A DNA stretch of 64,000 nucleotides from Pseudomonas guariconensis (GTDB taxonomy: Bacteria; Pseudomonadota; Gammaproteobacteria; Pseudomonadales; Pseudomonadaceae): assembly GCF_024127895.1 (NCBI RefSeq), contig NZ_JAMYBK010000012.1, positions 62,001 through 126,000 on the forward strand. Direction: 5' to 3'. The position numbers and the translations under genes are program-made. A model generated the notes under the pieces. It saw nothing but the letters and a program-made list of their open reading frames with translations. It was not told the origin of the DNA and did not search any database. Of the stretch, positions 17,217 to 25,572 are shown one piece after another. Numbering within the stretch: position 1 is the first letter of the stretch; every line of letters begins with the position of its first letter.

Positions 17217-18536
17217 TCAGCTTTCCAGGCCGGCGCGACGCTGGCCCCAGAACAGGTTCATGTTGACCCCCAGGCTGAGGAACGGCTCTGGTGGGTTGCG
17301 GTTCGGCCCAGCGCCGCCGAGCAGGAAATCGATCAGTTCGTCGCGCTCGCCCGCCAGCCAGTCGGCCAGCAGGGTGCCGGTGGCGGTGCCGCGGGTGATG
17401 CCCAGGCCATTGCAGCACAGTGCCCCATGGATGTTCGGCGCCAGGCTGCCGAAGAACGACAGGTGGTTGCGCGACAGGCACATGGAACCGCCCCAGGTGT
17501 ATTCGAACGGCATGCCCGAGAGCATCGGGAAGCGCCGTTCGAACGATTCGCGGTGCTGGCGCCCGGCGCGGTCCAGGTAGCGCTGCTGGGCACGGCCGTC
17601 GGCGTTGAAGCTGAAGCTGTTGCGCACCAGCAGGCGCTGGTCGGGGGTGCGGCGCAAGGTGCTGCCGAACGGGTCGGCGGGGATGATGCCCCAGGTCGGC
17701 TTGCCGCCCAGGCGCGCCTGTTCCTCCTCGCTCAGTGGGCGGGTCATGCTGGCGTAGGTGAATATCGGCAGCAGGCGCCCGGGCAAGAAGCCGAAGTGGC
17801 TGGCGAAGGCATTGTTGGTCAGCAGCAACTGGTCGGCGACGATCTCGCCATCCGGATGCCTGAGGGTGGTGCGCCGGCCTTGCTCGAGGTGGCTGATCGG
17901 CGTGTTCTCGTACAGCGTGACATTGCCCGGCAGGCTATCGGCCAGGCCCTTGACCAGGCTCGCCGGTTGCAGCAGCTGGGTGCCGGGGGTGTACAGCGCC
18001 TTGCGGTAGAAGGCAGTGCCCAGGTGCGCGGGCAGGTCACGGGCGTCGATCATCTCGTAGGGCTGGCCGAGCTTGTCCAGGCCGCTGCGGTAGGCATCCA
18101 GCACCGCCAGGCCCTTGTCCTCCACCGCCGCCTGGTACTTGCCGTCCGGGCGCAGTTGGCAGTCGATGCCATGCTCGGCGATCAGTTGCCTGAGGATCGT
18201 TTGGGCGCGCAGGTTGAGCTTGAGGTTCATCCTGGCCGTGGGCAAATCGCCAATGTAGTCGGCAGCGCCAATGTCGTGGGGCAGGTCGATGGCAAAGCCG
18301 GAGTTGCGCCCCGAGGCGCCGAAGCCTACCTGCTGCGCCTCGACCAGGATCACTTGGTCGCCGGGGTGACGCAGGGCCAGTTGCCGGGCGGCGGCAAGGC
18401 CGGTGAAGCCCGCGCCGAGCACGACCCAGCGCGCTTCGCTCCGCCCCCGGTGAGCGGGACGAGGCTGGCGCCTGGGGCTGAGGTCGAACCAGCCGCAACC
18501 GTTGTCGTCCGCGGGGGTAGAGGTGTTTCTGTACAT
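17217..18536 (-). CDS. FAD-dependent amino acid/amine oxidoreductase (DadA-like)
   Basis: This 439-residue DAO-family flavoprotein has a non-conserved N-terminus of about 35 residues, then the FAD motif VVLGAGFTGLAAARQLALRH. GFGASGRNSGFAID is typical of the glycine-oxidase/DadA-like family, and the C-terminal CCNGLGITRGTATGTLLADW is the second FAD-contact region. ATG at 18536 is chosen; the ribosome site is weak, so the exact start is uncertain. It probably oxidises a D-amino acid, N-methyl amino acid or similar amine to an imine. It heads the operon with the ProC-like gene, and the conserved 30-bp element lies about 50 bases upstream. Confidence 0.87.
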   Translation of the reverse strand: MYRNTSTPADDNGCGWFDLSPRRQPRPAHRGRSEARWVVLGAGFTGLAAARQLALRHPGDQVILVEAQQVGFGASGRNSGFAIDLPHDIGAADYIGDLPTARMNLKLNLRAQTILRQLIAEHGIDCQLRPDGKYQAAVEDKGLAVLDAYRSGLDKLGQPYEMIDARDLPAHLGTAFYRKALYTPGTQLLQPASLVKGLADSLPGNVTLYENTPISHLEQGRRTTLRHPDGEIVADQLLLTNNAFASHFGFLPGRLLPIFTYASMTRPLSEEEQARLGGKPTWGIIPADPFGSTLRRTPDQRLLVRNSFSFNADGRAQQRYLDRAGRQHRESFERRFPMLSGMPFEYTWGGSMCLSRNHLSFFGSLAPNIHGALCCNGLGITRGTATGTLLADWLAGERDELIDFLLGGAGPNRNPPEPFLSLGVNMNLFWGQRRAGLES

Positions 18537-18587
18537 GTTTTTTATCCGTGTTGTTTTCTCCAATATCGCACCGAGGGGGCAGGGGGG

Positions 18588-18617
18588 ATATAACGTGCGG
18601 GACGGCTCATGGAAGGT
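18588..18617 (-). promoter_or_regulatory. Conserved 30-bp element, copy 2 (upstream of DadA-like/ProC-like operon)
   Basis: This is the second copy of the element at 14710-14739: ATATAACG-N3-GGGACG-N2-TCATGGAAGGT on the plus strand. It lies 52 bases upstream of the minus-strand DadA-like start, in the same orientation as copy 1. The CGTTATAT end again falls where a -10 box would be. The shared element argues that the two operons answer to the same activator. Confidence 0.55.
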
Positions 18618-18689
18618 TTTGCCGGCAAACGGTTTTACAGCCGCCATTTGGGGGCGCGAAGCGGCTCCAGGACTACTTGGATATTGAGC

Positions 18690-19118
18690 CTACTCCTCCC
18701 GCCCATGCGGCCGGTTCTTCACCATCACGAACAGCTTCACCCGGTCGCTCACCTCTTGCAGCAGGTGACGGAAGCCTTCCTCGCCATCCTGCCCCACCGG
18801 GTCGACGAAGCTCCAGGTGATCGTCGCATTGGACTGGGGCAGCTCCGCCAGTTCGTCGGTGCGCCTGTCGCACAAGTCGATCAGGTAGTCGAACGCTTCA
18901 CCGGCGAAGGTCTCCAGCGGCTTGCTCTGCAATCCTTGGCCGGATATCCCGGCATGCTCGAGCACTGCCCGTACACGTGGATCCACCTCGGTAGGCCGCA
19001 CGCCGGCGCTGAAGGCCTCGAAGTGCTCGGGATCGGCATGGCGCAGCACGGCCTCGGCGATCAGTGAACGGGCGTCGTTGTGAATGCAGACGAACAGTAC
19101 GCGCAGTCGTGGGTTCAT
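18690..19118 (-). CDS. Low-molecular-weight protein tyrosine phosphatase / ArsC-like protein
   Basis: This 142-residue protein has the C-X5-R-S active-site loop at its N-terminus (VCIHNDARS, Cys11 and Arg17) and a late conserved WSFVDPVG, where the catalytic Asp-Pro pair lies. The loop resembles thioredoxin-coupled arsenate reductases (usually CTGNSARS) and LMW phosphatases alike. No ars genes are near. GAGGTG precedes the start. I favour a phosphatase-like call, with arsenate reduction as the alternative. Confidence 0.82.
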   Translation of the reverse strand: MNPRLRVLFVCIHNDARSLIAEAVLRHADPEHFEAFSAGVRPTEVDPRVRAVLEHAGISGQGLQSKPLETFAGEAFDYLIDLCDRRTDELAELPQSNATITWSFVDPVGQDGEEGFRHLLQEVSDRVKLFVMVKNRPHGREE

Positions 19119-19279
19119 GGCTCGGCACCTCGGGCGGCGGGTTGGCAGGGATGCCTGTCCAGATTAACGCCCGGTGCCCGGCGTGGGGTCGCTGTAAGGA
19201 AAAGTTCACTTTGCGAGAGCGGGCTTGTCGGGCGTCGAATCGTCGCGAACGGGTTGCAACCGACACGCCCCGCCCATCC

Positions 19280-19891
19280 TCAGTGCGCCAGCGCCTGGTT
19301 CGGCCGATAGAAAATGAAGTGGCTGGTCTCGGCCGTCTTGCGGTAGGCCTTGGCCCAGTCGGGTAGTACGTGGCGGTCGTGGAAGTACAGGGCACCGCCG
19401 GTGGAGTCCTCGAGCTGCTGGTTGAGCGCCTTGCGGGCGATCTCCTTGGCCATCGCGTAGCGCTGCGCTTCCTCCACCTGGTCGGGACGCCCGTCGCACC
19501 ACCAGGAAAACTGGCAGCTCCCGCGCTCCACACCCTGCTTGACCACGCCGCAGATACTGTCGGGGAAGCCGTCGTGGCCCAGGCGGTTGAGCACCACGCT
19601 GGCCACCGCGGCCATGTCCCGGGCATCGGTGCCCTTGGCTTCCCAGTAGAGGGTACGGGCCAGGCAGGTGATGCTGTCGTCCATGGGCGACTGGCCAGCC
19701 GGGTCGACCGCCTGCACCTCGCCAGGGCTGAGGGTTTCGCGTGGCTTCGGCGGCGTGGCGTCCTCGACGACCCTTTCCTCCAGCACCTCGGCCTTGTCCT
19801 CGGCGACCGCGGCCTGGGGGCTGTCGGCGGCGTGCAACGGGCCTGCGAGCAGGGCCAGGGTCAGACCGGACAGCATCCACGAGAGGCGCAT
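19280..19891 (-). CDS. SleB-like cell wall hydrolase (Hydrolase_2 domain)
   Basis: This 203-residue exported protein has a signal peptide (MRLSWMLSGLTLALLAGPLHA), an acidic spacer to about residue 70, then the SleB catalytic domain. That domain begins LARTLYWEAKGTDARDMAAVA, with the conserved Glu, and continues VVLNRLGHDGFPDSICGVV and CQFSWWCDG. The family cleaves peptidoglycan glycan strands. GGAG lies seven bases before ATG 19891; an ATG two codons earlier is too close to it. In a non-sporulating Pseudomonas it would serve periplasmic wall remodelling. Confidence 0.9.
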   Translation of the reverse strand: MRLSWMLSGLTLALLAGPLHAADSPQAAVAEDKAEVLEERVVEDATPPKPRETLSPGEVQAVDPAGQSPMDDSITCLARTLYWEAKGTDARDMAAVASVVLNRLGHDGFPDSICGVVKQGVERGSCQFSWWCDGRPDQVEEAQRYAMAKEIARKALNQQLEDSTGGALYFHDRHVLPDWAKAYRKTAETSHFIFYRPNQALAH

Positions 19892-19942
19892 GGCCATGCT
19901 CCGAAGTGTGAAGTGAATCTCAGTCTAGTGCCCCGCATGGCT

Positions 19943-20860
19943 TCAATCGAGCATGAGGCCCAGCACCAGTGGCAGGGTGATGGCCGCGGCCATGGTCTGC
20001 AAGGCGATGATGGTGGCCATCAGCGGGGCGTTGCCGCCCATCTGCCGGGCCATGACGTAGGATGACGACGCCGTGGGCAACGCCTGGAACAGCACCGCCA
20101 CCACGGCTGCTTGGCCTCCCAGCCCGAGCAGGCGGCACAGGCCCCAGGTTGTCATTGGCAGGACCAGGAACTTGAACGCCGAGGCCGCCGCCAGCGGCCG
20201 CACCTGATGGCCCAGGCGCGCACCGCCCAGCGCCGCGCCGACGCACAGCAGGCCCAGGGGCAGGGCGGCCTGGCCCAATGCCTTGACCGTCGGTTCCAGC
20301 CCCGCCGGCAGGCCCAGCCCGCTCACCCGCAACAACAGGCCGCCGGCGCAACCGACGATCAACGGGTTGGCGAAGATCGCCCGCAGCACCGTGAGCGGTG
20401 AGCTGTGGCGTGCGCTGAAGCGGGCGAACACCAGCACGCAGAGCAGGTTGACCAGCGGCACGATAGCGGCGTTGGCCACTGCCGCCAGGGCGATGCCCGC
20501 GCTGCCGTAGATCCCGGCGGCAAGGGTGGCGCCGATGTAGTTGTTGAAACGCACACCGCCCTGGAATACCGAGGTGAAGTCGGCGCCATCGTGGTGCACC
20601 ACGCCTTGGTAGAGCACCAGCAGGGCGGCACCGAGCACGGTCGAGAGCATCAGCACGCCGACCATGCCCAGCACCGGCACACCGTCGAGGTTGGCGGTGG
20701 CCAGGCCGTGGAGGAACAGCGACGGTAGCAGCACGTAGTAGCTCAGACGCTCGGCGCCGGGCCAGAAGGTGTCGGCGAGGAAATGGCGGGTGCGCAGGAA
20801 AGCGCCCAGGGCGATGAGCAGGATGATGGGCACCAGGGTGGTCAGCAGCAGGTGGAGCAT
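19943..20860 (-). CDS. AEC-family transporter (auxin efflux carrier-like)
   Basis: This 305-residue inner-membrane protein with about ten hydrophobic segments has the AEC pattern: an N-terminal FLADTFWPGAERLSYYVLLPS and a C-terminal FQALPTASSSYVMARQMGG. ATG at 20860 is chosen because translation from here begins directly with the first membrane helix (MLHLLLTTLVPIILLIALG). Bacterial members carry malate, malonate and other small organic acids out or in. A LysR gene lies 109 bases upstream on the same strand, and a palindrome lies in the gap, so substrate-responsive control is likely. Confidence 0.9.
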   Translation of the reverse strand: MLHLLLTTLVPIILLIALGAFLRTRHFLADTFWPGAERLSYYVLLPSLFLHGLATANLDGVPVLGMVGVLMLSTVLGAALLVLYQGVVHHDGADFTSVFQGGVRFNNYIGATLAAGIYGSAGIALAAVANAAIVPLVNLLCVLVFARFSARHSSPLTVLRAIFANPLIVGCAGGLLLRVSGLGLPAGLEPTVKALGQAALPLGLLCVGAALGGARLGHQVRPLAAASAFKFLVLPMTTWGLCRLLGLGGQAAVVAVLFQALPTASSSYVMARQMGGNAPLMATIIALQTMAAAITLPLVLGLMLD

Positions 20861-20922
20861 GGCGGCATTCCGTTGTCGGGTCTGGCACAGACTACCGCTG
20901 AGCAACGATGGGAAAAAACGGT

Positions 20923-20954
20923 GTTTTCTGCAGTGACTATTGAGGAAAACTGCA
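20923..20954. promoter_or_regulatory. Nested inverted repeats upstream of the AEC transporter
   Basis: GTTTTC...GAAAAC (20923-20928 and 20945-20950) overlaps TGCAGT...ACTGCA (20929-20934 and 20949-20954), 60-95 bases upstream of the transporter start. Candidate LysR-type operator. Confidence 0.35.
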
Positions 20955-20969
20955 TGGTCGCGAGGGGGA

Positions 20970-21833
20970 TCAGCTCGCCAGGGCTGCCCCGAGCACGGCA
21001 CTGAGGTGCCGGCGCTGGCTCTTTTCATGTTCCAGCAGCACCACCCGACGGGTCAGCTGCGGTTCGCCGAAGGGCAGGCGGATCGCCGGCGGCAGGCGTT
21101 CCAGGTCATCGTCGGCCATGGGAATGATGGCCACGCCCAGGCCCATGGCGGCCATGCGCGCCAGGGCTTCCTGGCTGTCCAGCTCCATCTGTTCGCTGAC
21201 CTGCAGGTGTTGGCGGCGCAGTTCCTGCTCGATCTGCCGGCCGGCCCAGGCGCGCTTGTCGAAGCGCAGGAACGGCTGGCTGGCCAGCAACTGCGGCAGA
21301 CTCTGGCCGGCGAGCTCGGTGCTGGCCACCGCCCAGAAGCGGTCCTCGAACAAGGTGGTGTACTGCAGGCACTGGGGGTAGGGGCTGACCGGCTCGGTGG
21401 TGATCGCGGCATCCAACTCGCCGTCCTCGACCCGCCGCGCCAGCTCCGCCGACATCCCCGAGGCGACGCTGATGTGCAGCTGTGGGTGATGGGCCTTGAT
21501 CCATACCAGGGCCTTGGGCAGGCGCCGCGCCAGTACCGTATGGATCGCGCCGATGCGCAGCCGCCCGCGCAGGCTCGGGCCGCTGGCCAGGGCGTCGGCG
21601 AGTTCGTCGTAGGCCGCCAGGATGCTTTCGGCGCGAGCCACCGCCAACTGCCCGGCCTCGGTCAGCGCCACCTGGCGGCGGCTGCGGTCGAACAGGGTGA
21701 CCTGTAGTTCGTCTTCCAGGGTCTTGATGTGCAGGCTTACCGCCGAAGGGGTCAGGCTGAGCAGGTCGGCAGCCCGGGCGAAGGTGCCGTGGCGGGCGAT
21801 GGTCACCAGGGTGCGCAGGGCTTTGAGGGACAT
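20970..21833 (-). CDS. LysR-family transcriptional regulator
   Basis: This 287-residue protein has the N-terminal DNA-binding domain (MSLKALRTLVTIARHGTFAR, then LTPSAVSLHIKTLEDELQVT) and a standard effector domain. ATG at 21833 is preferred over an in-frame start 90 bases upstream because the LysR fold begins here. It precedes the AEC transporter on the same strand and most likely regulates it. The effector is unknown. Confidence 0.93.
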   Translation of the reverse strand: MSLKALRTLVTIARHGTFARAADLLSLTPSAVSLHIKTLEDELQVTLFDRSRRQVALTEAGQLAVARAESILAAYDELADALASGPSLRGRLRIGAIHTVLARRLPKALVWIKAHHPQLHISVASGMSAELARRVEDGELDAAITTEPVSPYPQCLQYTTLFEDRFWAVASTELAGQSLPQLLASQPFLRFDKRAWAGRQIEQELRRQHLQVSEQMELDSQEALARMAAMGLGVAIIPMADDDLERLPPAIRLPFGEPQLTRRVVLLEHEKSQRRHLSAVLGAALAS

Positions 21834-21957
21834 GCGAACGGCCTCCGGGGTGGGGTGGCGGCACGTTACAGGCTTCGGGCGGTGGGCGGCAAGGACAGGG
21901 CTGCGTTGTCTTGCAGAGAACAAGCGCCCGAAAGCCCAACGGGTACCCTGTAGGGTC

Positions 21958-21982
21958 GGGCTTGCCCGCCAAAGGCAAGCCC
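21958..21982 (-). terminator. Hairpin after the pirin gene
   Basis: GGGCTTGCC (21958-21966) pairs perfectly with GGCAAGCCC (21974-21982), 14 bases past the pirin stop. The GGGCTTGCC arm resembles a degenerate REP. Confidence 0.5.
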
Positions 21983-21995
21983 TGTCGCCCCCGGA

Positions 21996-22694
21996 TCAGG
22001 CCACATCCACCAGGACGATCTCGCTATCCTCCACGGCCGTGACCTTCAACACCGGCTCCTGCTCGATGGCCAAGCCATCCCGCGCCTTGACCCGCACCCC
22101 GTTCACCTCCACCAGCCCCTTGGCCGGCACCAGATATCCCCGGCGTTCGGCATCGAAGCGGTACTCGGCGCTTTCCCCGGCCCGCAGGGTGGCCGCCACC
22201 AAGCGTGCGTCGGTACGGATACGCAGGCTGTCTTCATCCCCGGCCCGGCCGCTGGCCAAGGTCACGAAACCCTCGCCACGCTCGCCCTTGGGAAACGGCC
22301 GGGTGCCCCACGACGGTGCTTCGCCGACCCGCTCGGGGACGATCCAGATCTGGAAGATGCGCGTGTCGACCTTCTCCAGGTTGTACTCGCTGTGGACGAT
22401 GCCGGTACCAGCGCTCATCACCTGCACATCGCCAGCCTCGGTACGGCCCTTGTTGCCCAGGCTGTCCTGGTGGGTGATGGCCCCTTCGCGGACATAGGTG
22501 ACGATCTCCATGTCCCGGTGCGGATGCGGTGGGAAGCCGCTGCCGGCGGCGATCAGGTCGTCGTTCCACACGCGCAGGTTGCCCCAGTGCATGCGAGCCG
22601 GGTCGTAGTACTCGGCGAAGGAGAAGTGGTGATGGGCGTCGAGCCAGCCATGGTTGGCGTGGCCGAGGCTTTCGAACGGTCGCAGTTGCAGCAT
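21996..22694 (-). CDS. Pirin-family protein (YhhW-like, bicupin)
   Basis: This 232-residue two-cupin protein keeps the pirin/YhhW metal-binding motifs: FPPHPHRDMEIVTYV, with two His, and SAGTGIVHSEYN, with His and Glu. E. coli YhhW and human pirin bind a metal here and show quercetin 2,3-dioxygenase activity; the physiological role is open. AAGGAG precedes the start. The LysR gene usually beside such pirins is not divergent here; the nearest LysR lies just downstream. An AT-rich palindrome lies about 80 bases upstream. Confidence 0.93.
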   Translation of the reverse strand: MLQLRPFESLGHANHGWLDAHHHFSFAEYYDPARMHWGNLRVWNDDLIAAGSGFPPHPHRDMEIVTYVREGAITHQDSLGNKGRTEAGDVQVMSAGTGIVHSEYNLEKVDTRIFQIWIVPERVGEAPSWGTRPFPKGERGEGFVTLASGRAGDEDSLRIRTDARLVAATLRAGESAEYRFDAERRGYLVPAKGLVEVNGVRVKARDGLAIEQEPVLKVTAVEDSEIVLVDVA

Positions 22695-22775
22695 GATCGT
22701 GCTCCTTGAATGGGTGGAATGACGCCATGATGCGCTAATGAAAGATCGAAAATAAGCGTAAATATCGGCTTTATA

Positions 22776-22794
22776 TTATCTATTTAATAGATAA
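22776..22794. promoter_or_regulatory. AT-rich palindrome TTATCTAT-TTA-ATAGATAA
   Basis: A perfect 8-base inverted repeat sits in a strikingly AT-rich stretch (22740-22800) between the divergent pirin and helicase genes. It has the T-N11-A form of a LysR box, so it may be an operator for the pirin promoter. Confidence 0.45.
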
Positions 22795-22914
22795 ATAAAG
22801 GTGCGATACTCCCTGCGATTCATCGCCTAATCCCCTGATCCTCAAGCATTCGCTGGCGATTTTTTGCAGATGCGGCGAACATGGCCTGCTGATTCGACCT
22901 GCAATGGAGTGACC

Positions 22915-25383
22915 GTGCCCCACGAGCTTCCCCCAGCCTCGGCTGAGTTGACGCCACCGGCCCAACTGCCTTGGTTCCGCCGCCTGGCCGCGCGCCTGCT
23001 GGGCCGTGGCCTGACCCGCCTGCGGGCACAGCACCGCGACTCCTGGTTCCTCGGCCATGCCACCGGCCAGCGCAGTGGCCATGCCGACGGCCTGCGCGAA
23101 GGTTACGAGCGTGGCCGGGCGGAAGGCTACGAGGCCGGGCGCCAGGTGCTGGTGATCCGCGACGTGCGGCCCGACAGCGCCGCAGTCCCCGGTCAGGACG
23201 ACGCGCTGTTCGACGACTGGCGCCTGCCGCTGAGTGCCGAGCTGAAGAAACGCTTCAAGGCCGACGTCGCCCAGCGCCTGCCCGCCCAGGCACAGCCCAG
23301 CGCGGCGCAATGGAAGCTGATCTTCAGCGATACGCCGTCCACCTGCGTGGTCGCTGGCGCGGGGGCGGGCAAGTCCACCTCGCTGGTGCTGCGCCTGCTG
23401 CTGCTGCGCCATTACCTGGGCTTCGAGCTGGACGCCATGACCGTGGTGACCTTCACTCGCGAATCGCGCAAGGACTTCATCAAGCGCCTGGTACAGGTCT
23501 TCGCCCTCTGGCAAGTCGAACTGCCGCCAGCCCAGGCCCGTGAGCTGGTGCGCACCTTCCACTCGCGCATCCTGCCGCTGGTGCGCAGCCTGCCGGGCTT
23601 CGGCCAGTTGCGCGCGTTCGAGACCCTCGGCCAGGAACTGCCCGCGGGCAACGAGGCCAACGCCGAGGGCAACCCCTTCGACCTGCGCCTGAACGACGCC
23701 CAGCGTCAGCAGCTCAACCTCTGCTACCGCGACCTGCTGCAAGGCAACCCACGTTTCGCCGAACTGGTGGCGGCGATGCGCCGTGAGGCCCTGCAGCTCA
23801 AGCCGCTGGACCCGGACCACCCCGACGTGCAGAAGCGCGTGCAGGTGACCCAGCTGGCCGCACAACGCGACGAGGAGCTGTGCGACCTGATCGAGGACCT
23901 CTGGTTCGCCGCCGGCGCCTGGCCGATCAAGGGGATCGAGCCATGCCGCGACACCGTGCAGATCCGCGGCAGTCGTTTTCACGTGCATGGCCGCCTGGAA
24001 GGCCTGGACGCCTGGGTGGTGCTGGGCTTCGACCCGTCCGAGAGCGCGCAGTACCAGCGCCCAGGGGCCAGGCTTGGAGTGCGTGCGGAGTGGGCGGTGA
24101 AACGCACCCTGTTTCAAGCTTTCTGCGACAAGCCTTTGATATGGCTGGAAAACTACGCATCGGCAAAACGCCTGGCCGCGTCCCTGGCCGGCGATGCCGT
24201 GGCCGGGCCGGGGTTCGAGTACAAGGTCAAGGGCGAACTGGCGCCGGCGCCCTTGCTCGATGCCTTCGTCAGTGCGGCCAGCTTCATCGAGAACCTGGGC
24301 CTGGACGTAGGCACCGCCGTGGCCGGGATGCGCTTTGCCCCAGGCGACAGCGACGGGCTGTTCTTCGAGGCCCTGGCCTTGTACTGGCAGGCGCTGGAGG
24401 CGCACCTGCTGGCCCAGTCGCCACCGGTGATGACCTACAACCGCATGTTCGCCCTGTTCGGTGAGAACAACCCGGAGAACCTGCGCCTGTTGCCCGACCC
24501 GCTGCTGCGCCCGATGGCGCATCTGATGATCGATGAATTCCAGGATGTCTCGCCGCAGATCGTCAGCTGGTTGCGCGCGAGCCTGGCAGAGATCCGCCGA
24601 CGCGGCCCGGCTATGCACGTCGGGCGCAACGCCGGGCATTCCTCGTTGATGTGCGTGGGTGATGACTGGCAGTCGATCTACGGCTGGCGGGGCAGCTCGC
24701 CGAAGTACTTCATGGAATTCGCCAAGACCTTTCCGTCGCCGGCCAATACCCGGGTGATGCTGGTGGAGAATTACCGCAGCCAGCAGCACATCATCGCGGC
24801 CGCCGAGCACCTGGTGAAGGGCGCGCCGGCCATCGCCGGCAAGAAGGCCAGGGCCAGCGGCCCGGCGGCCGAGCTGCCCTTGTCGCCGGTGAAGGTTTGC
24901 GAGCGCGATGAGGCGGCGCTGGCCCAGACCCTGATGGAGCATTACCAGCAGGGTGAGACGGTGATGATGTTGTTTCGAAAAACAAGCGATAAATCGTTGA
25001 TAAACGAGCATTTGGTTTCGGTTCTTCAAGCTGAGTCCAGCTTGCCGCCGGATCAGCGCCGGCTGCGCCAGCTCACCTACCACAGCGCCAAGGGCCTGCA
25101 GGCCGACGCGGTATTCATGCTCGGCGACTGCCAGTACCTGACCAGTTCGCCGTACAAGAACCAGGTCTATCGCCAGGCAGGCCTTGGCCGTGCCGGGGAT
25201 GCCCAGCCGTTCGACACGGCGCAGAAGGAAGAGGTGCAACGCCTGGCCTACGTGGCCGTGACCCGGGCGGCCAGGCACTGTTATTGGCACGTGGAGCCGG
25301 CCAGCGGCGAGGCGGGGCAGCTTCGCGCCTCGGCCCAGGTCGATGGCCGGCACGTGTTCTTCGAGGACCTGCGCGGCCAGTAG
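22915..25383 (+). CDS. UvrD/Rep-family superfamily 1 helicase
   Basis: This 822-residue SF1A helicase has an N-terminal extension of about 130 residues, then Walker A (VVAGAGAGKSTSLV), motif Ia (VVTFTRESRKDF), motif II (HLMIDEFQDVS), motif III (CVGDDWQSIYGWRG), motif IV (VENYRS) and motifs V/VI (YHSAKGLQADAVFML, YVAVTRA). GTG at 22915 is chosen for the GGAG five bases upstream; earlier TTG/ATG codons to 22864 lack one. The extension contains a Gly/Tyr/Arg repeat (GHADGLREGYERGRAEGYEA) similar to FliH-type helices. It is probably a DNA repair or DNA/RNA-processing helicase. No nuclease partner is adjacent, so a defence role is not indicated. Confidence 0.88.
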   Translation: MPHELPPASAELTPPAQLPWFRRLAARLLGRGLTRLRAQHRDSWFLGHATGQRSGHADGLREGYERGRAEGYEAGRQVLVIRDVRPDSAAVPGQDDALFDDWRLPLSAELKKRFKADVAQRLPAQAQPSAAQWKLIFSDTPSTCVVAGAGAGKSTSLVLRLLLLRHYLGFELDAMTVVTFTRESRKDFIKRLVQVFALWQVELPPAQARELVRTFHSRILPLVRSLPGFGQLRAFETLGQELPAGNEANAEGNPFDLRLNDAQRQQLNLCYRDLLQGNPRFAELVAAMRREALQLKPLDPDHPDVQKRVQVTQLAAQRDEELCDLIEDLWFAAGAWPIKGIEPCRDTVQIRGSRFHVHGRLEGLDAWVVLGFDPSESAQYQRPGARLGVRAEWAVKRTLFQAFCDKPLIWLENYASAKRLAASLAGDAVAGPGFEYKVKGELAPAPLLDAFVSAASFIENLGLDVGTAVAGMRFAPGDSDGLFFEALALYWQALEAHLLAQSPPVMTYNRMFALFGENNPENLRLLPDPLLRPMAHLMIDEFQDVSPQIVSWLRASLAEIRRRGPAMHVGRNAGHSSLMCVGDDWQSIYGWRGSSPKYFMEFAKTFPSPANTRVMLVENYRSQQHIIAAAEHLVKGAPAIAGKKARASGPAAELPLSPVKVCERDEAALAQTLMEHYQQGETVMMLFRKTSDKSLINEHLVSVLQAESSLPPDQRRLRQLTYHSAKGLQADAVFMLGDCQYLTSSPYKNQVYRQAGLGRAGDAQPFDTAQKEEVQRLAYVAVTRAARHCYWHVEPASGEAGQLRASAQVDGRHVFFEDLRGQ

Positions 25384-25572
25384 CCGTGTCGTGGCCAGGG
25401 GTCGGTGTCGCGCATGCGACGGTCGTTGAGGGGCCAGCATCGCGCCGCCGCATGCGCGAAGGTGGGATGCCGGACGCCGTGCGGACGTCCGCTGCGTAGT
25501 AGCCGCCGGCATGAGGGCGGCGGCATGTCCGGCCTGGCGCGCAGGCGCCGGGCCCTGGCCAGGAGAATGCCC

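Noticed and set aside
18690..19118. Arsenic resistance gene arsC
   Set aside because: The Cys loop differs from the arsenate reductase form and no arsR, arsB or arsH is nearby, so a firm arsC call is not justified.
22915..25383. Helicase as part of a phage-defence system
   Set aside because: No nuclease, protease or other defence gene is adjacent. The neighbours are metabolic genes and a pirin.
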